Positions 16,840-26,670 of a stretch of DNA of 37,775 nucleotides are shown here, piece by piece; positions within the stretch are counted from its first letter, which is position 1; the number at the start of each line of letters is the position of its first letter. The DNA lies in NCBI GenBank assembly GCA_026786155.1, contig JAJAYR010000225.1, positions 1 to 37,775 of the forward strand, written 5' to 3'. This stretch comes from Pyrinomonadaceae bacterium. Lineage in GTDB: Bacteria > Acidobacteriota > Blastocatellia > Pyrinomonadales > Pyrinomonadaceae. The translations under genes and the position numbers were made by a program. The notes beneath the pieces are model-generated. The model was not told where the DNA came from. It made no database searches and saw nothing but the letters and a program-made list of their open reading frames with translations.

Positions 16840-16874
16840 CCCGCCAAACCGACTGATTATTTTCAATAAATTTT

Positions 16875-17969
16875 ATGTTTTCAAAGCTGCCCCAAATCAC
16901 ATTTCTAATTGTTTTCCTGTTCGCCGCGTCCTTCGCTCAAACGCCGACTCCGACACCGATAAACGACGACGAACCGGAACGAATTTTCGCCGAAGAAATT
17001 AAACTGAATGTTTCGGCTTATGACCTGAACGGCAATTTTGTCGGCGATGTCAAAAAAGAAGATTTGGTGATTTCCGAAGACGGGCGGCTCAATCAGGCAA
17101 GCAGTTTGCGGCGCATTCCGGCGAATGTGCTGGTCGTTCTCGACACGGGCGGCGAAATGCGGCAAGTGAAAAGATTAAAGGATACGGTTAAAGCGGCGAA
17201 AAATTTAATCGTCGCTTTGCAGCCGGACGATTCGGTGGCGATTATGGATTATCACGATAAAGTCGAAATCGTCGCCGAATGGACGAATAAAGATGAAGCG
17301 TTAAAATTACTCGATTCAAAAGCGAATTTCGGCAGACGTTCCGTTTTCATCAACGCGCTGGAGGCGGCGACGAAGTTTTTGCAGAAAACGCCGCGCGACA
17401 ATCGCCATCTGGTTTTGATTACCGACGGCACGGACACTTTTAACAATCTCTCCGAACGCCGCGCGGCGACGCAGAATCTGCTGGCGACCGACATCAATGT
17501 TCACGTTATCAGTTATACGCGACTGGAAAAAGCGGCGATTGAACCGCGCACCAAAGGTATCTCGAAAACGCCGCCGAGACAGGCGATGCCGCCCGAAATA
17601 AAAGCGACCTTGCCGAACGGTGTGCGCGATGTCGCGCTGACTCCGAAAAGCATTACGATTTCGACCGACCGCGCTTTTCTGCGTAAAATGAAGGAAAGAA
17701 AAAATGCTCTTATCGAGAGCGAAAAATACCTTATCGCGCTCTCCAAAGACACGAACGGCTATTTGATTCTGCCCGAATCACGCGACGAAATGCTGGAGAA
17801 ATCCGCGAGCATCGCCGGAATAATTGATTCGAGCTACGTTTTAACCTACGTCCCGAAACGCGCCCTGAGCGAATCGCCAACCGGCGAAATCCGCAGCATC
17901 GAAGTTACCTCGCGCCGTCCGAATCTGCGCGTTCAAGCCAATCGGAAATTGGTGGTGAACGGGAAATAA
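16875..17969 (+). CDS. Secreted VWFA-related domain protein, copy 3, degenerate metal site
   Basis: A 364-residue paralogue of the pair at 3339-5461. It has a signal peptide (residues 1-21, ending SFA-Q), a TPTPTP linker, the N-terminal beta domain (EDLVISEDGRLNQASSLRR) and a VWA domain. The MIDAS is altered: D90-T-G-G-E replaces DxSxS, so both metal-coordinating serines are gone, while LITDGTDTFNN is kept. A basic, proline-containing insertion (about 230-280, KTPPRQAMPPEIKATLPNG) splits the second half. It is thus likely to bind partners without metal or to have lost that function. No strong ribosome site is visible. It converges with the tamA-like gene across a 29-bp-stem hairpin. Confidence 0.85.
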   Translation: MFSKLPQITFLIVFLFAASFAQTPTPTPINDDEPERIFAEEIKLNVSAYDLNGNFVGDVKKEDLVISEDGRLNQASSLRRIPANVLVVLDTGGEMRQVKRLKDTVKAAKNLIVALQPDDSVAIMDYHDKVEIVAEWTNKDEALKLLDSKANFGRRSVFINALEAATKFLQKTPRDNRHLVLITDGTDTFNNLSERRAATQNLLATDINVHVISYTRLEKAAIEPRTKGISKTPPRQAMPPEIKATLPNGVRDVALTPKSITISTDRAFLRKMKERKNALIESEKYLIALSKDTNGYLILPESRDEMLEKSASIAGIIDSSYVLTYVPKRALSESPTGEIRSIEVTSRRPNLRVQANRKLVVNGK

Positions 17970-17971
17970 AA

Positions 17972-18049
17972 GGGATGAAGGATGAGGGATGAGGAATGAA
18001 TTTAAGCAATTGGCTTTTTATTCATCCCTCATCCTTCATCCTTCATCCC
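17972..18049. terminator. Heptamer-built hairpin, likely bidirectional terminator
   Basis: The 29-bp arms 17972-18000 and 18021-18049 pair with two mismatches around a 20-nt loop. Each arm is four 7-mers of the GATGAGG/GATGAAG type. A run of A precedes and a run of T follows the stem, so it can terminate transcription from both sides; the two stop codons lie within 4 bp of it. Confidence 0.85.
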
Positions 18050-18052
18050 TTT

Positions 18053-21000
18053 TTAGAACGCCTGCGAAAATCTGAAATGCAGTTGTCCCTGCCGGACGCG
18101 GAAGATGCCGTTGGTGCCGTTGGTTTGCGGAAGCAGGAATTGCGGCGGGTTGAGCAGATAGCCGTAATCAACGCCGAGTTCGCCGCCAATCGGCGTTTTG
18201 ACGCGAAAGCCGAGTCCGACGGTGTGCGACCAGACGGAACGGAGATTTTGCCGGAAAACATCGTTTGCCGGAACGTCCGCCGGGTTGAAAATATCGCTGA
18301 CGCGGCGGAAAACATTGCCGCCGTCGTAAAACGGCACGGCGCGAAGCAAATTGGAAAGCGGAATTCGCGCTTCCAAATTGACGATGGCGAGCGCGTTGCC
18401 GCCGAACGGAATCGTGAACGGATTCAGAAAAACCCGGTCGCCGTTGCTGTTACGGAAAAATCCCTGCGGCACAATCACCACGCGCGGTCCGGCTTGCTCG
18501 AACTCGAAGCCGCGCAAGGTCGTCGAACCGCCCGCGAAAAATCTTTCGCTAATCGGCAGACTGTCGTCGAGGTCGGGAAACTGCGTTGACGAAAATGTCC
18601 GCGAACGCGAAAAGACGCTTGCCAAACCGAGAATGGCGCGTCCGGCGAACGTCGTGTGGCGAAGAAATGAAGCGGTATAAAAGCTATAAAAACTTCCCTG
18701 AAATTTATGAAAGCCGATGTTCGCGCCCAAAGTCGGCAGTGAAACATTGTAATCCGCCGTCAGATAAAAGCCGCGCGTCGGGTTGGTCGCGCTGTAACGG
18801 CACGGGTCGCCCGCATCGCCTTTGGCGATGATGTCGAGAATAGTGTACTTAATCGAGCAGTCGCGGCGCGTGTCGAAAACGAAATTTGTCCCGAAACCGG
18901 AAATGCGAACCCGCGAATCGGGGCGCAGCAAATCTCTCACCAATAAACTTTCAAAATTACGCAGACGCACGTCTTCAAATCGGTAACGCGCAAATAGGAA
19001 ACTACGCTGGCGGCGGCTGATGGTGCGGCTCGTTTCCGCCGAAAAACTCAGGCGATTGATGGTCGGATCGCCCGCGCTGCCGCCGAATTCGTCAATCGGG
19101 CTGCCGTTTTCGTCAACGCGCTGGACGATGCCGCCCGTGCCGCGGTCAAACGTCGAGCGGAAAAATCTGGTAACGGTCGAATCGCGCTGATACTGCGCCG
19201 AAAAAGTCAGCGGCGCAAAGCGAATCGAACCGTCAGCGTTTTTGCCGTCTTTTAAAAATCGCGGATTGATAAAATCAATCTGGACGAGTTGCTGCAAACG
19301 GCTGGCGCGAACCCGTGCGCCGCCTTGCAGGAGTTTGCCGAAAAGATTGAAGTGGCGAATGTCGAAAAAGCCGTTCGCGCCGAAATCGGTCGAGAAGCCG
19401 CCGCCGTAAGTAATCAGGCGCGGCTTTTTTTCCTTGATATTGATAATAATATCGCTCAGACGATTGCCGTCGGCGCGTTCGCCCGCCGGTTCGGGTTTGA
19501 TTTCTACGATGTCGAAAGCGTCGGTCGCGTAGAGATTTTGCTCGCTGGTGAAAATGTCGGTCGAGCGCAGCACATCGTCGGTTTTGACGTTTATCGCCTT
19601 GAGAATCGCGTCGCTTTCCGTGCGCTCGTTACCGTTGATTAAAATGCGGTTGACGAAAACTTTTTTGCCTTCGTTTTCGAGCGTATAGACGAGTTTGACC
19701 AATTCCGCGCCGGTCGCCGTGTCCGCGCCGAGTTCGACGACGGCGTAACTGACTTTCGCATCGTAAAATCCGGCTCTCGAATAAATGTTGGCGAGTTCGC
19801 GCACGCCGTTTCTGGCTCGCGCTCTGGACAGATTTTTGCCGACGAGATTCGGCAATTCGGCTTGCAAAGCGGCATCGGTAAAAGAGGTATTGCCGTCAAT
19901 CTGCACCTCGCTGATGCGCGTCGGAACGCCTTCGGTCGCTACAAAAGTAATAATCAAATCTTCGCCGTTCGGCGAAACGCCCTGTCTGACCGCCACATTA
20001 TTTCGGCGATAGCCGAGTTCGCGCAAAAGAGATTCAATCGTCGTCCGGTCTTGTTCGAGAATTTCGCTGCTCGTGTAGCCGCGCCCGTAGCCGAAATACG
20101 GAATAAAACCGAGAAAGTTGGCTTCCTGCGAGTCGAGAACCGTTTGAATATCGGCGGCGGTAAATTGCGTCGTGCCTTGAATACGAATGTCAACGAGTTT
20201 TAATTTGCGGTTCAAATCGGCGCGGTATTCGATGTCAACCGTGCGGTCGCTTAATGAAGGTCCGCTCAACGCGCTGCACAAAACCTCCGTATTGTTGGTG
20301 AAAACGGCGGCTTCATCGCTGGTAAATTCCGGTTTGATTGAGCAGTAAGGCGTAACGACGGCGAAGAAATAGCCTTTTTCCTGAAAGAAATTTCGCAGAC
20401 GGCGCGAGCCTTCGATAATGGAAGCGTAATCGAGCGTGCCTTCGCGCCGGACGGACAGCAGTTCGGTCTGCTTTTTGTCGCCGACTTTTTCGTCTTCGCC
20501 CGCGTTGACCGTGATATTGACGGTCGCGCCGACTTTGCCGTTCAAAGTGATGCCGACGACGTTTCGCGCATCGTCGCGGTCGAAAACGACGCGCGGTTCT
20601 TCGAGTTCGGGAGCGATAAATTTTTCTTCGCGCAAGGCTTTACGGATTCGTTCGATGTCCTCCGCCAGAACTTCGCGCGAAAATAATTCGCCCGGCTGCA
20701 ATTTGAGTTTCGTCTGCACTTTCGCCGCGTTAAAACCTTCGATGTTGACGGCAAATTTATCAACCTTCGCCTGCGCGTTCGGCGTTACCTGAAAAGCTAC
20801 GGTAACTTCCGTTTCGCTTTTCAGAGGTGCTTGGCGATAGGTAACTTCGGCGTTGAAAAATCCGCGTTCGCGCAGATAAACGAGAATCAAATCGGCGTTG
20901 TCGCGCAGAGTTTGTTCGGTGACGGAAGAACCGGCGTTCGTCAGATTCAATTTTAAAAGCAATTCCTGTTCGGTAACTTTATCGCCGACGGTATTGCCGA

Positions 21001-21451
21001 TATTGATGACGATTTTTTCGGCTTCGGTTTTGCGCTTGATGATAAATCGCAAATTCACGCCCGAATCATTAACCGGCACGGCTTCGACTTTGACGGAAAC
21101 GATGCGTTTGGTTTTATAAAGCGCGTCGAGCGCGTCGCGCACTTTGACGGCGGAATACGTCGCGCCGAGTGTGCCGCGAATCGTCAATTCAAATTGCTGC
21201 GCGGCGGAAACGGCGCGGTCGTTGCCTTCAAAAACGACGGCGACATTCTCGATGCGGCGGTCTTCAAAAACACTCTGGGCTTGGGCAGTAAGCAGAAGGC
21301 AGAAGGCAGAAGGCAGTATTAAGATACAAAATCGCAGAGACGCGGAAAATTTAAAAAAAGAAGCAACAGCGCGGAAAATTTTCCTGCCTTCTGCCTTCTG
21401 CCTTCTGCCTTCTGCCTTCCGCCTTCTGCCTTCTGCTTCTCTGCCGTTCAA
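18053..21451 (-). CDS. TamA/BamA-like outer-membrane assembly protein with POTRA repeats
   Basis: An Omp85-superfamily protein of about 1130 residues. After the signal peptide (hydrophobic core FCILILPSAFCLLL, cleavage near AQA-QS) come several POTRA-type repeats (for example EAVPVNDSGVNLRFIIKRKTEAEKI, VRIQGTTQFTAADIQTVL, VQIDGNTSFTDAALQAEL, ILINGNERTESDAILKAI), then a 16-strand type barrel. The barrel holds the conserved LRGF loop motif about 154 residues from the end and finishes HFRFSQAF. It sits directly downstream of tamB, which favours a TamA-like role inserting outer-membrane proteins, but the many POTRAs also fit BamA. No in-frame ATG exists: I chose TTG at 21451, which has AAGGA 8 nt upstream; TTG at 21511 is an alternative. 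The signal-peptide region is built partly from heptamer repeats. Confidence 0.85.
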   Translation of the reverse strand: MNGREAEGRRRKAEGRRQKAEGRKIFRAVASFFKFSASLRFCILILPSAFCLLLTAQAQSVFEDRRIENVAVVFEGNDRAVSAAQQFELTIRGTLGATYSAVKVRDALDALYKTKRIVSVKVEAVPVNDSGVNLRFIIKRKTEAEKIVINIGNTVGDKVTEQELLLKLNLTNAGSSVTEQTLRDNADLILVYLRERGFFNAEVTYRQAPLKSETEVTVAFQVTPNAQAKVDKFAVNIEGFNAAKVQTKLKLQPGELFSREVLAEDIERIRKALREEKFIAPELEEPRVVFDRDDARNVVGITLNGKVGATVNITVNAGEDEKVGDKKQTELLSVRREGTLDYASIIEGSRRLRNFFQEKGYFFAVVTPYCSIKPEFTSDEAAVFTNNTEVLCSALSGPSLSDRTVDIEYRADLNRKLKLVDIRIQGTTQFTAADIQTVLDSQEANFLGFIPYFGYGRGYTSSEILEQDRTTIESLLRELGYRRNNVAVRQGVSPNGEDLIITFVATEGVPTRISEVQIDGNTSFTDAALQAELPNLVGKNLSRARARNGVRELANIYSRAGFYDAKVSYAVVELGADTATGAELVKLVYTLENEGKKVFVNRILINGNERTESDAILKAINVKTDDVLRSTDIFTSEQNLYATDAFDIVEIKPEPAGERADGNRLSDIIINIKEKKPRLITYGGGFSTDFGANGFFDIRHFNLFGKLLQGGARVRASRLQQLVQIDFINPRFLKDGKNADGSIRFAPLTFSAQYQRDSTVTRFFRSTFDRGTGGIVQRVDENGSPIDEFGGSAGDPTINRLSFSAETSRTISRRQRSFLFARYRFEDVRLRNFESLLVRDLLRPDSRVRISGFGTNFVFDTRRDCSIKYTILDIIAKGDAGDPCRYSATNPTRGFYLTADYNVSLPTLGANIGFHKFQGSFYSFYTASFLRHTTFAGRAILGLASVFSRSRTFSSTQFPDLDDSLPISERFFAGGSTTLRGFEFEQAGPRVVIVPQGFFRNSNGDRVFLNPFTIPFGGNALAIVNLEARIPLSNLLRAVPFYDGGNVFRRVSDIFNPADVPANDVFRQNLRSVWSHTVGLGFRVKTPIGGELGVDYGYLLNPPQFLLPQTNGTNGIFRVRQGQLHFRFSQAF
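21296..21432. repeat. Inverted heptamer arrays inside the tamA-like signal-peptide region
   Basis: Three AAGGCAG units (21296-21316) face seven CTGCCTT units (21384-21432; the sixth reads CCGCCTT), separated by 67 nt. Read in the gene direction the larger set encodes a basic repeat KAEGRRQ and the smaller one part of the hydrophobic core. Because 7 is not a multiple of 3, gain or loss of one unit would frameshift the gene. Just upstream the 14-bp sequence AAAGATTTTAAGGG is repeated twice. Confidence 0.88.
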
Positions 21452-21482
21452 ATACTTATTCCTTCCCTTAAAATCTTTTCCC

Positions 21483-24400
21483 TTAAAATCTTTTTCGCAA
21501 GCGAATATCAAAACTAAAATTATTATTGCGGCGCGTTACGTTCGACAAAGAACGCTGTTCATATTGGGCGACGAACGACAGGCGATTGGAAACGCGGTAT
21601 TCGAGAGCCAGAACCTGATTCTGGTCTTCCGAAAGATTCGTCGAATACGTTATCAAAAGATTGCGATTGATTTGTCTGCCGACGGTCAGCCGCGCTGACG
21701 GATTCAAACGCTGCCCGCCGATGCTGGGGTCGAGTTCAAAACGATTCAACCCGAAAAGTTTGTCGGTCGCCCGACTCAACGGATTATTAATCAATTCGTC
21801 AGTCAAAATTTCCGCCGCCGTGTTGATTCCCGATTGCGCCAGCGTCGGAATTCCCGTGTCGGTATTCGCCAGATTTCCGGTCGTAATCAGAGACACGACA
21901 TCGGCTTGCGGCAACGCCGGATTCGACCGCACGGTCGCGTTCAGATTGTCGGTGTTGGTCAATTCGCCGTTGAGATTAATGATAATCTGATAACCTTTGA
22001 TTTCGGTTTCGGCTTGCAGGTTGATGAGCGGTTCGATGCTCGTGTTCGGCGGAAATTCGAGCGTCGCCCGCTGAATTTCGTAGCGGTCGCCGCGAAATAG
22101 AATCGTGCCGCTGTTGGCGGTGATTCTGCCGGAAATCTGCGGATATTCAACGTCGCCCGTAACTCTCAAAGAAGCCGAAGCGGTCAAATCCGCGATGTTG
22201 TTGCGAACGATGAGCGCGTCGCGTCCTTCAATCCGCACGTCGAGTTTCGGAACGCCGAAATACGAACCCGACGAATTACCCGAAGAACTTTCCGACAGCG
22301 AACCCGAACGCCGCCCGCTGACGAAATCGGCGATGTCAATATCTTTGTTGTAAATCGTCCGGCGCGTGTAAATCGTTCCGGCAATCAGAGATTCCAAAAT
22401 GCCGTCGCGCCGCACACCGCTGAATTCGATTTCGGCATCGCCGGTCGTGATAAAATCCGACGGCACGGGCGCGGTGAAATTCGTTCCCTGCACTTCAAAC
22501 CGGAAACTCTGCAAATCCAATCCTTTGAGCAACGCGCCGCCCGAAGCGGTAACGCGCCCGCCGCCCAAAAATCCGGTCAGACGGTCAATCTGCACTTGAT
22601 TGGTATTGAACAGAACGCGCCCGCGAATGCGGTCGAGCGTCAGCCTGTCCGCGCCGAGAAAAGTCGCCACCGACGCGCCTTCGAGTTCCGCCGTTCCGTT
22701 GAGGCGCGGCGCGGCGTTGTCGCCCGTCAAACGCACGGAAACATTCGCCAATCCCGCGACGAACGTATTTTTAGAAATTGCGTTCAAAATGCTCAAATTC
22801 ACTCTGCCGTCAATCGCTAAATTATTTGTGCCGCCGTCCGCCAGAGCCGCCGTGCCGTTGACGACGATATTCGAGCCGCCGCCCGCAAACTTCGCGCTGT
22901 TGACGACGATTTCCCGCGAATTAAAAGTAACCGAAACCGGTTCGGTCGCTTCCAAAGGCGTTTGGTCAATCTGCAAAGCAAGCTGCGAAAACTCCGCCGC
23001 GCCCGCCAGATTATCCGTCGTAAAACCGCGCGTTCCGTCCGCTTTGACGGCGTAAAGATTGCCCTGCAAAAAAACTCTGCCCGTCGCTCTGCCCGTAATC
23101 GGAATTTCATCGGACGAGCGCACGAACGCGATATACGGCGCGAGGTCGGTATTGTTGAAAATTGTTTCGGCTTTGAACGGCAGATTTTCATCGGCGAAAT
23201 TGACGTTCGCCGCGAGAATTTGCGCCTGTCCGCCGACGTTGACGGTTACGCTGGCATTTAACTGCTGATTTTCGGTCGTTCCGACGAACGTGATTTCGCC
23301 GAGCGCGTTGTCGCCCGCGACGACGTTGCGCCCGATGCCGTTAAAATTGATGTTGTAAGTTTTGGAATCCGCCGCGTTGCCGGTCGCTTTCGCCGTCAAA
23401 TCAATCGTTCCGCTAATATCTTTGAGCGCGGCGGCGGTGGAAATAAACGGACGAACGCGAGCGAACTGAATGTTTTTGCCTTCGACATTAAAATCGAAGT
23501 TTTTCAGATTGGTTTCATAAGTTCCGTTCGCCCGCAAAAAGCCCTCGCCGAATTTCGCCTCAAACTTTTCGATATTAACGAGCGTTCCGGCAAACGTCGC
23601 CTTCGCGTCGAAACCATCGAACGCTTCGCCGTTTATCGTGCCTTTGCCCGATGAGACATTCGCTTCGCCCTGCAAATTTCCGGGAATTCCGCTGACGTTG
23701 ACCGTTCCCGAAGTTACGGCTTGGAAATCTTTTAACTGTTCGGGCAAAACGTCAACCGGCAGCGCGGCGAGTAAATTTCCCGTGTTGATATTATTCAAAG
23801 TCGCCTGAACCGAAATGTTATTTTCGCCGACGCTCGGAACGCTGACGTTAAAGGCGAGATTGCCGCCGCCGTTCGGCTCTTGCAGTTTGCCGTCGCGCAG
23901 TTCGATGGCATTGGGCGAAACGAAAACATTCGTCGTCAGCGAACCTAAATTGCGCCCGCGCAAGCTAATCGAATCAACGGCGGCGCGTCCGTCAACCGTC
24001 GGATTAGTCAGATTTCCGGTGATGTTGCCGTTAAAATTCAAATTGCCCGCAAACGTCGCTTTGTATTCGTCAAGCTGCGCTTCGAGTTCCGGCGAAATAT
24101 TCAAAACTCTGATAATGCGCTCGATTTCGCTCGCGTCGGTCGAATTCAAAGCGACGTTCAAATTTGAATTGTAACCGTTCAAATCAAAACTTCCCGTCGC
24201 GTTCAACTCGCTTTTTTCCGTTTTCAGATTGGCGAAATCAACATCGAAAAGCCCGTTCGTCGCCTTCAAACCCAAACGCCCGTTGACCGGAACTAATCCG
24301 CGTTCCGCAGTTCCGGCGTTCGCCGCAAAATCGGCGGTCAAAGTTCCGCTCGCGGTTTTGAAATTCGTTCCCGCGAAATTTACATTGACATTGCCCGTCG

Positions 24401-26642
24401 TCTTGCCTTCTATCGGCACGACTTTTCCGCCCTGCAATGCCAATAATTTCGATAAATCGAGATTGGAAAAATTAGCGTTGACCTGCGAACGGCGGCGGTT
24501 ATTTAACGCAATCGTCGCCTCGCCGTTAATCGTGCCGTCCATCACGTCCGCCGTTAAATTCGTCAGCGCGACTTGCTCGTTTTCCGCGACGACCGAAGCC
24601 CGCGCCGCGCCGAGTTTGACGCTGCCCAAAACGCCGCCGCCCAAACTCAAATCCGCGCTGGCGCGATAGCGTCCCGACGGTTCAAGCACGAAAACGGGTT
24701 TGTAAATCACGACTTTTTCGACGTTTCCGCCTTCGGGCAAAACGGATTTAGTCAGCGCGATAGTTCCCGCGTCAATATCGCCCGAACGCGCTTCGATTCT
24801 GCCCTGCCGAATCGTCAGCCGAACGCCGCCGACATTCAGACTTCCCAAAATCGCCGCGTCGGTTTCGATTTTCGCCACGCGCAGATTGTCCGAATAAATT
24901 TCCGTTTCATTTCCGACGATTTGCACGTCAACGCCGTTCGCCGTCAGATTGCCGATTTTCGTGCCGTTCGCTTCCAAACCGTCGGCGTTTGCCTGACCGA
25001 TTTTGACATCGGTGCGATTGCCGTTGTTGGTTACGCCGATATTGTTCGCCCGAAGATTTCTCAATCTGACATCTTCGGTTTCGACGTTTTCGGCGCGAAG
25101 CGTATCAGCTTTCACGTCGGTGCGGTCGCCGCGATTGGTAATTTTTACGTTGCCCGCGTTCACGCCGCGCAACGTCGCGCCTTCGGCATTAACCATACCG
25201 GCGCGAAGGTTCGGCGCGGTAACAATCGTTGTGCCGTCGGCGTTCGATATTTTGACATTCTGGGCTAAAACCGTTTGCAGTTCGACATCTTCGGACGAGA
25301 ATTTTCGCGCTCGAACATTTCCCAAAGTTCCGTCAAGTTGATTGTCTTTATATTCGGCAACTGCGTCGGAGATAAACAGCCCGGCGATTGTTCCCGCCGG
25401 AGTTTTCGCGGCGACGGCTTGCAGTTCGCCGACCCATTTGAAATCCGTTCCCGTGCCGCGCACGTTGCCAATCAATTGCGGAAAATCAATCTGAAAATCT
25501 TCAAACGTCAGCAGTTCGGCGACGGCTTTGCCGTTGATGTCATACATCGAATTTTCGCCGTTGACGGTCGCCGCCACGTTCAAACCTTTGAGGCGAATGT
25601 TCGACGCTTCGAGCGCGTCGGATTTGACTTCGCCGACGATTTTATATTTCGCGCCTTCGCCCACGACCGTGCCGCTGAAATTGCCGAAACCGCGCAGCGG
25701 CGTTCCGAGCGGAAAAATGCTGGCGGTTTGCTGTAAATCAACCGTCGAAGCGATGTTTAAGTTATATTTCAAAGCTGCCCAATCGGATAAAGTTCCGCTT
25801 AAATTCGATTCGCCGAGCGGTGTCGTCAGCTTCAAATCATTGATTTCCGCGCCCAATTTATCAACGATACCGGCGGCGCGAATATCAACCGGCTGAACAA
25901 TGCTTTCGTCGTAAATAAAATTTGAATCGGTCGAATTGAAATTGAATTTGTAGCGTTTTTGTTCGTCGGGAACGTCGTAGTTTTCGGGTTCGAGCATCAG
26001 CGCAATGTTTTTCGCGTCGGCGTTGATTTTGCGCGTTACGTCGCCGAAATGAACGAGTCCGTTTTTCAGCGAAAATTTCAGCGAAGTAAGCGAAGTATAT
26101 GTGAAATTGACGCGCGAACCGGCTTCGTCTTCGATAAATTTCAGGTTAGAAAAATTAGATTTGCCGTTTTCGTCGAATTTCACCCAAACTTCCGCGCCGT
26201 CAATGTCGGTCGTGTCAATCGAAATGTCGCGGCTGAGTTGCCAGGCGTATAAATCCTTAATCGTCAAACCGAGTTTCGCGTCGCGGATAAAAAATAGCTT
26301 TTCGCCCGTAATTTTGTCGTTAAACGTCGCGTTTTTCAATTCCAATTGCAGCGGCGCAACCGTCAAGCGAAAAGTATCAGCCGAAAAATTCACGCCGATT
26401 TCGTCCATTTTCGCCACGAATTGATTTTTGACGTAATTGTCAGCATAGCCGTAACGATAAACGACGACGGTCAAAAGTGCGAGAAAAATCGCCGCGAGCG
26501 CAATCAAACCGAACGAGATTCCGGCGTTACGGCGTGAGAAAATTCGCCGTCGGCGCACAGCGGTTTCAGGTGCGGTTGTTTCCGCCGCGTTTTCTTCCGG
26601 CGTTCGGACTTCTTCAATTTGATTGTCGTTTTCTTCGGACAT
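21483..26642 (-). CDS. tamB: TamB-like translocation and assembly module protein (DUF490)
   Basis: A 1719-residue AsmA/TamB-type protein. An acidic and then arginine-rich cytosolic tail (1-40) leads to one transmembrane helix at about 43-65, a periplasmic beta-helical body, and the conserved TamB C-terminal domain (SLITTGNLANTDTGIP...DKLFGLNRFELDP) ending in RLRKRF. Such proteins bridge inner and outer membranes, working with TamA in barrel assembly and in phospholipid transport. A central segment (roughly 470-640) is made of related strands of about 30 residues (LRGVNAGNVKITNRGDRTDVKA, LRANNIGVTNNGNRTDVKI, LTANGVDVQIVGNETEIYS). Its stop overlaps the upstream in-frame extension of the tamA-like gene, so the two are co-transcribed. 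Start ATG at 26642 has no clear ribosome site. Confidence 0.93.
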   Translation of the reverse strand: MSEENDNQIEEVRTPEENAAETTAPETAVRRRRIFSRRNAGISFGLIALAAIFLALLTVVVYRYGYADNYVKNQFVAKMDEIGVNFSADTFRLTVAPLQLELKNATFNDKITGEKLFFIRDAKLGLTIKDLYAWQLSRDISIDTTDIDGAEVWVKFDENGKSNFSNLKFIEDEAGSRVNFTYTSLTSLKFSLKNGLVHFGDVTRKINADAKNIALMLEPENYDVPDEQKRYKFNFNSTDSNFIYDESIVQPVDIRAAGIVDKLGAEINDLKLTTPLGESNLSGTLSDWAALKYNLNIASTVDLQQTASIFPLGTPLRGFGNFSGTVVGEGAKYKIVGEVKSDALEASNIRLKGLNVAATVNGENSMYDINGKAVAELLTFEDFQIDFPQLIGNVRGTGTDFKWVGELQAVAAKTPAGTIAGLFISDAVAEYKDNQLDGTLGNVRARKFSSEDVELQTVLAQNVKISNADGTTIVTAPNLRAGMVNAEGATLRGVNAGNVKITNRGDRTDVKADTLRAENVETEDVRLRNLRANNIGVTNNGNRTDVKIGQANADGLEANGTKIGNLTANGVDVQIVGNETEIYSDNLRVAKIETDAAILGSLNVGGVRLTIRQGRIEARSGDIDAGTIALTKSVLPEGGNVEKVVIYKPVFVLEPSGRYRASADLSLGGGVLGSVKLGAARASVVAENEQVALTNLTADVMDGTINGEATIALNNRRRSQVNANFSNLDLSKLLALQGGKVVPIEGKTTGNVNVNFAGTNFKTASGTLTADFAANAGTAERGLVPVNGRLGLKATNGLFDVDFANLKTEKSELNATGSFDLNGYNSNLNVALNSTDASEIERIIRVLNISPELEAQLDEYKATFAGNLNFNGNITGNLTNPTVDGRAAVDSISLRGRNLGSLTTNVFVSPNAIELRDGKLQEPNGGGNLAFNVSVPSVGENNISVQATLNNINTGNLLAALPVDVLPEQLKDFQAVTSGTVNVSGIPGNLQGEANVSSGKGTINGEAFDGFDAKATFAGTLVNIEKFEAKFGEGFLRANGTYETNLKNFDFNVEGKNIQFARVRPFISTAAALKDISGTIDLTAKATGNAADSKTYNINFNGIGRNVVAGDNALGEITFVGTTENQQLNASVTVNVGGQAQILAANVNFADENLPFKAETIFNNTDLAPYIAFVRSSDEIPITGRATGRVFLQGNLYAVKADGTRGFTTDNLAGAAEFSQLALQIDQTPLEATEPVSVTFNSREIVVNSAKFAGGGSNIVVNGTAALADGGTNNLAIDGRVNLSILNAISKNTFVAGLANVSVRLTGDNAAPRLNGTAELEGASVATFLGADRLTLDRIRGRVLFNTNQVQIDRLTGFLGGGRVTASGGALLKGLDLQSFRFEVQGTNFTAPVPSDFITTGDAEIEFSGVRRDGILESLIAGTIYTRRTIYNKDIDIADFVSGRRSGSLSESSSGNSSGSYFGVPKLDVRIEGRDALIVRNNIADLTASASLRVTGDVEYPQISGRITANSGTILFRGDRYEIQRATLEFPPNTSIEPLINLQAETEIKGYQIIINLNGELTNTDNLNATVRSNPALPQADVVSLITTGNLANTDTGIPTLAQSGINTAAEILTDELINNPLSRATDKLFGLNRFELDPSIGGQRLNPSARLTVGRQINRNLLITYSTNLSEDQNQVLALEYRVSNRLSFVAQYEQRSLSNVTRRNNNFSFDIRLRKRF

Positions 26643-26670
26643 CGTTTAATCGGGAGAAATTATTTTAGTT

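Noticed and set aside
24573..25268. 231-codon open frame antisense to tamB
   Set aside because: Lies wholly inside tamB with no recognisable domain; the tamB frame is continuous and well supported.
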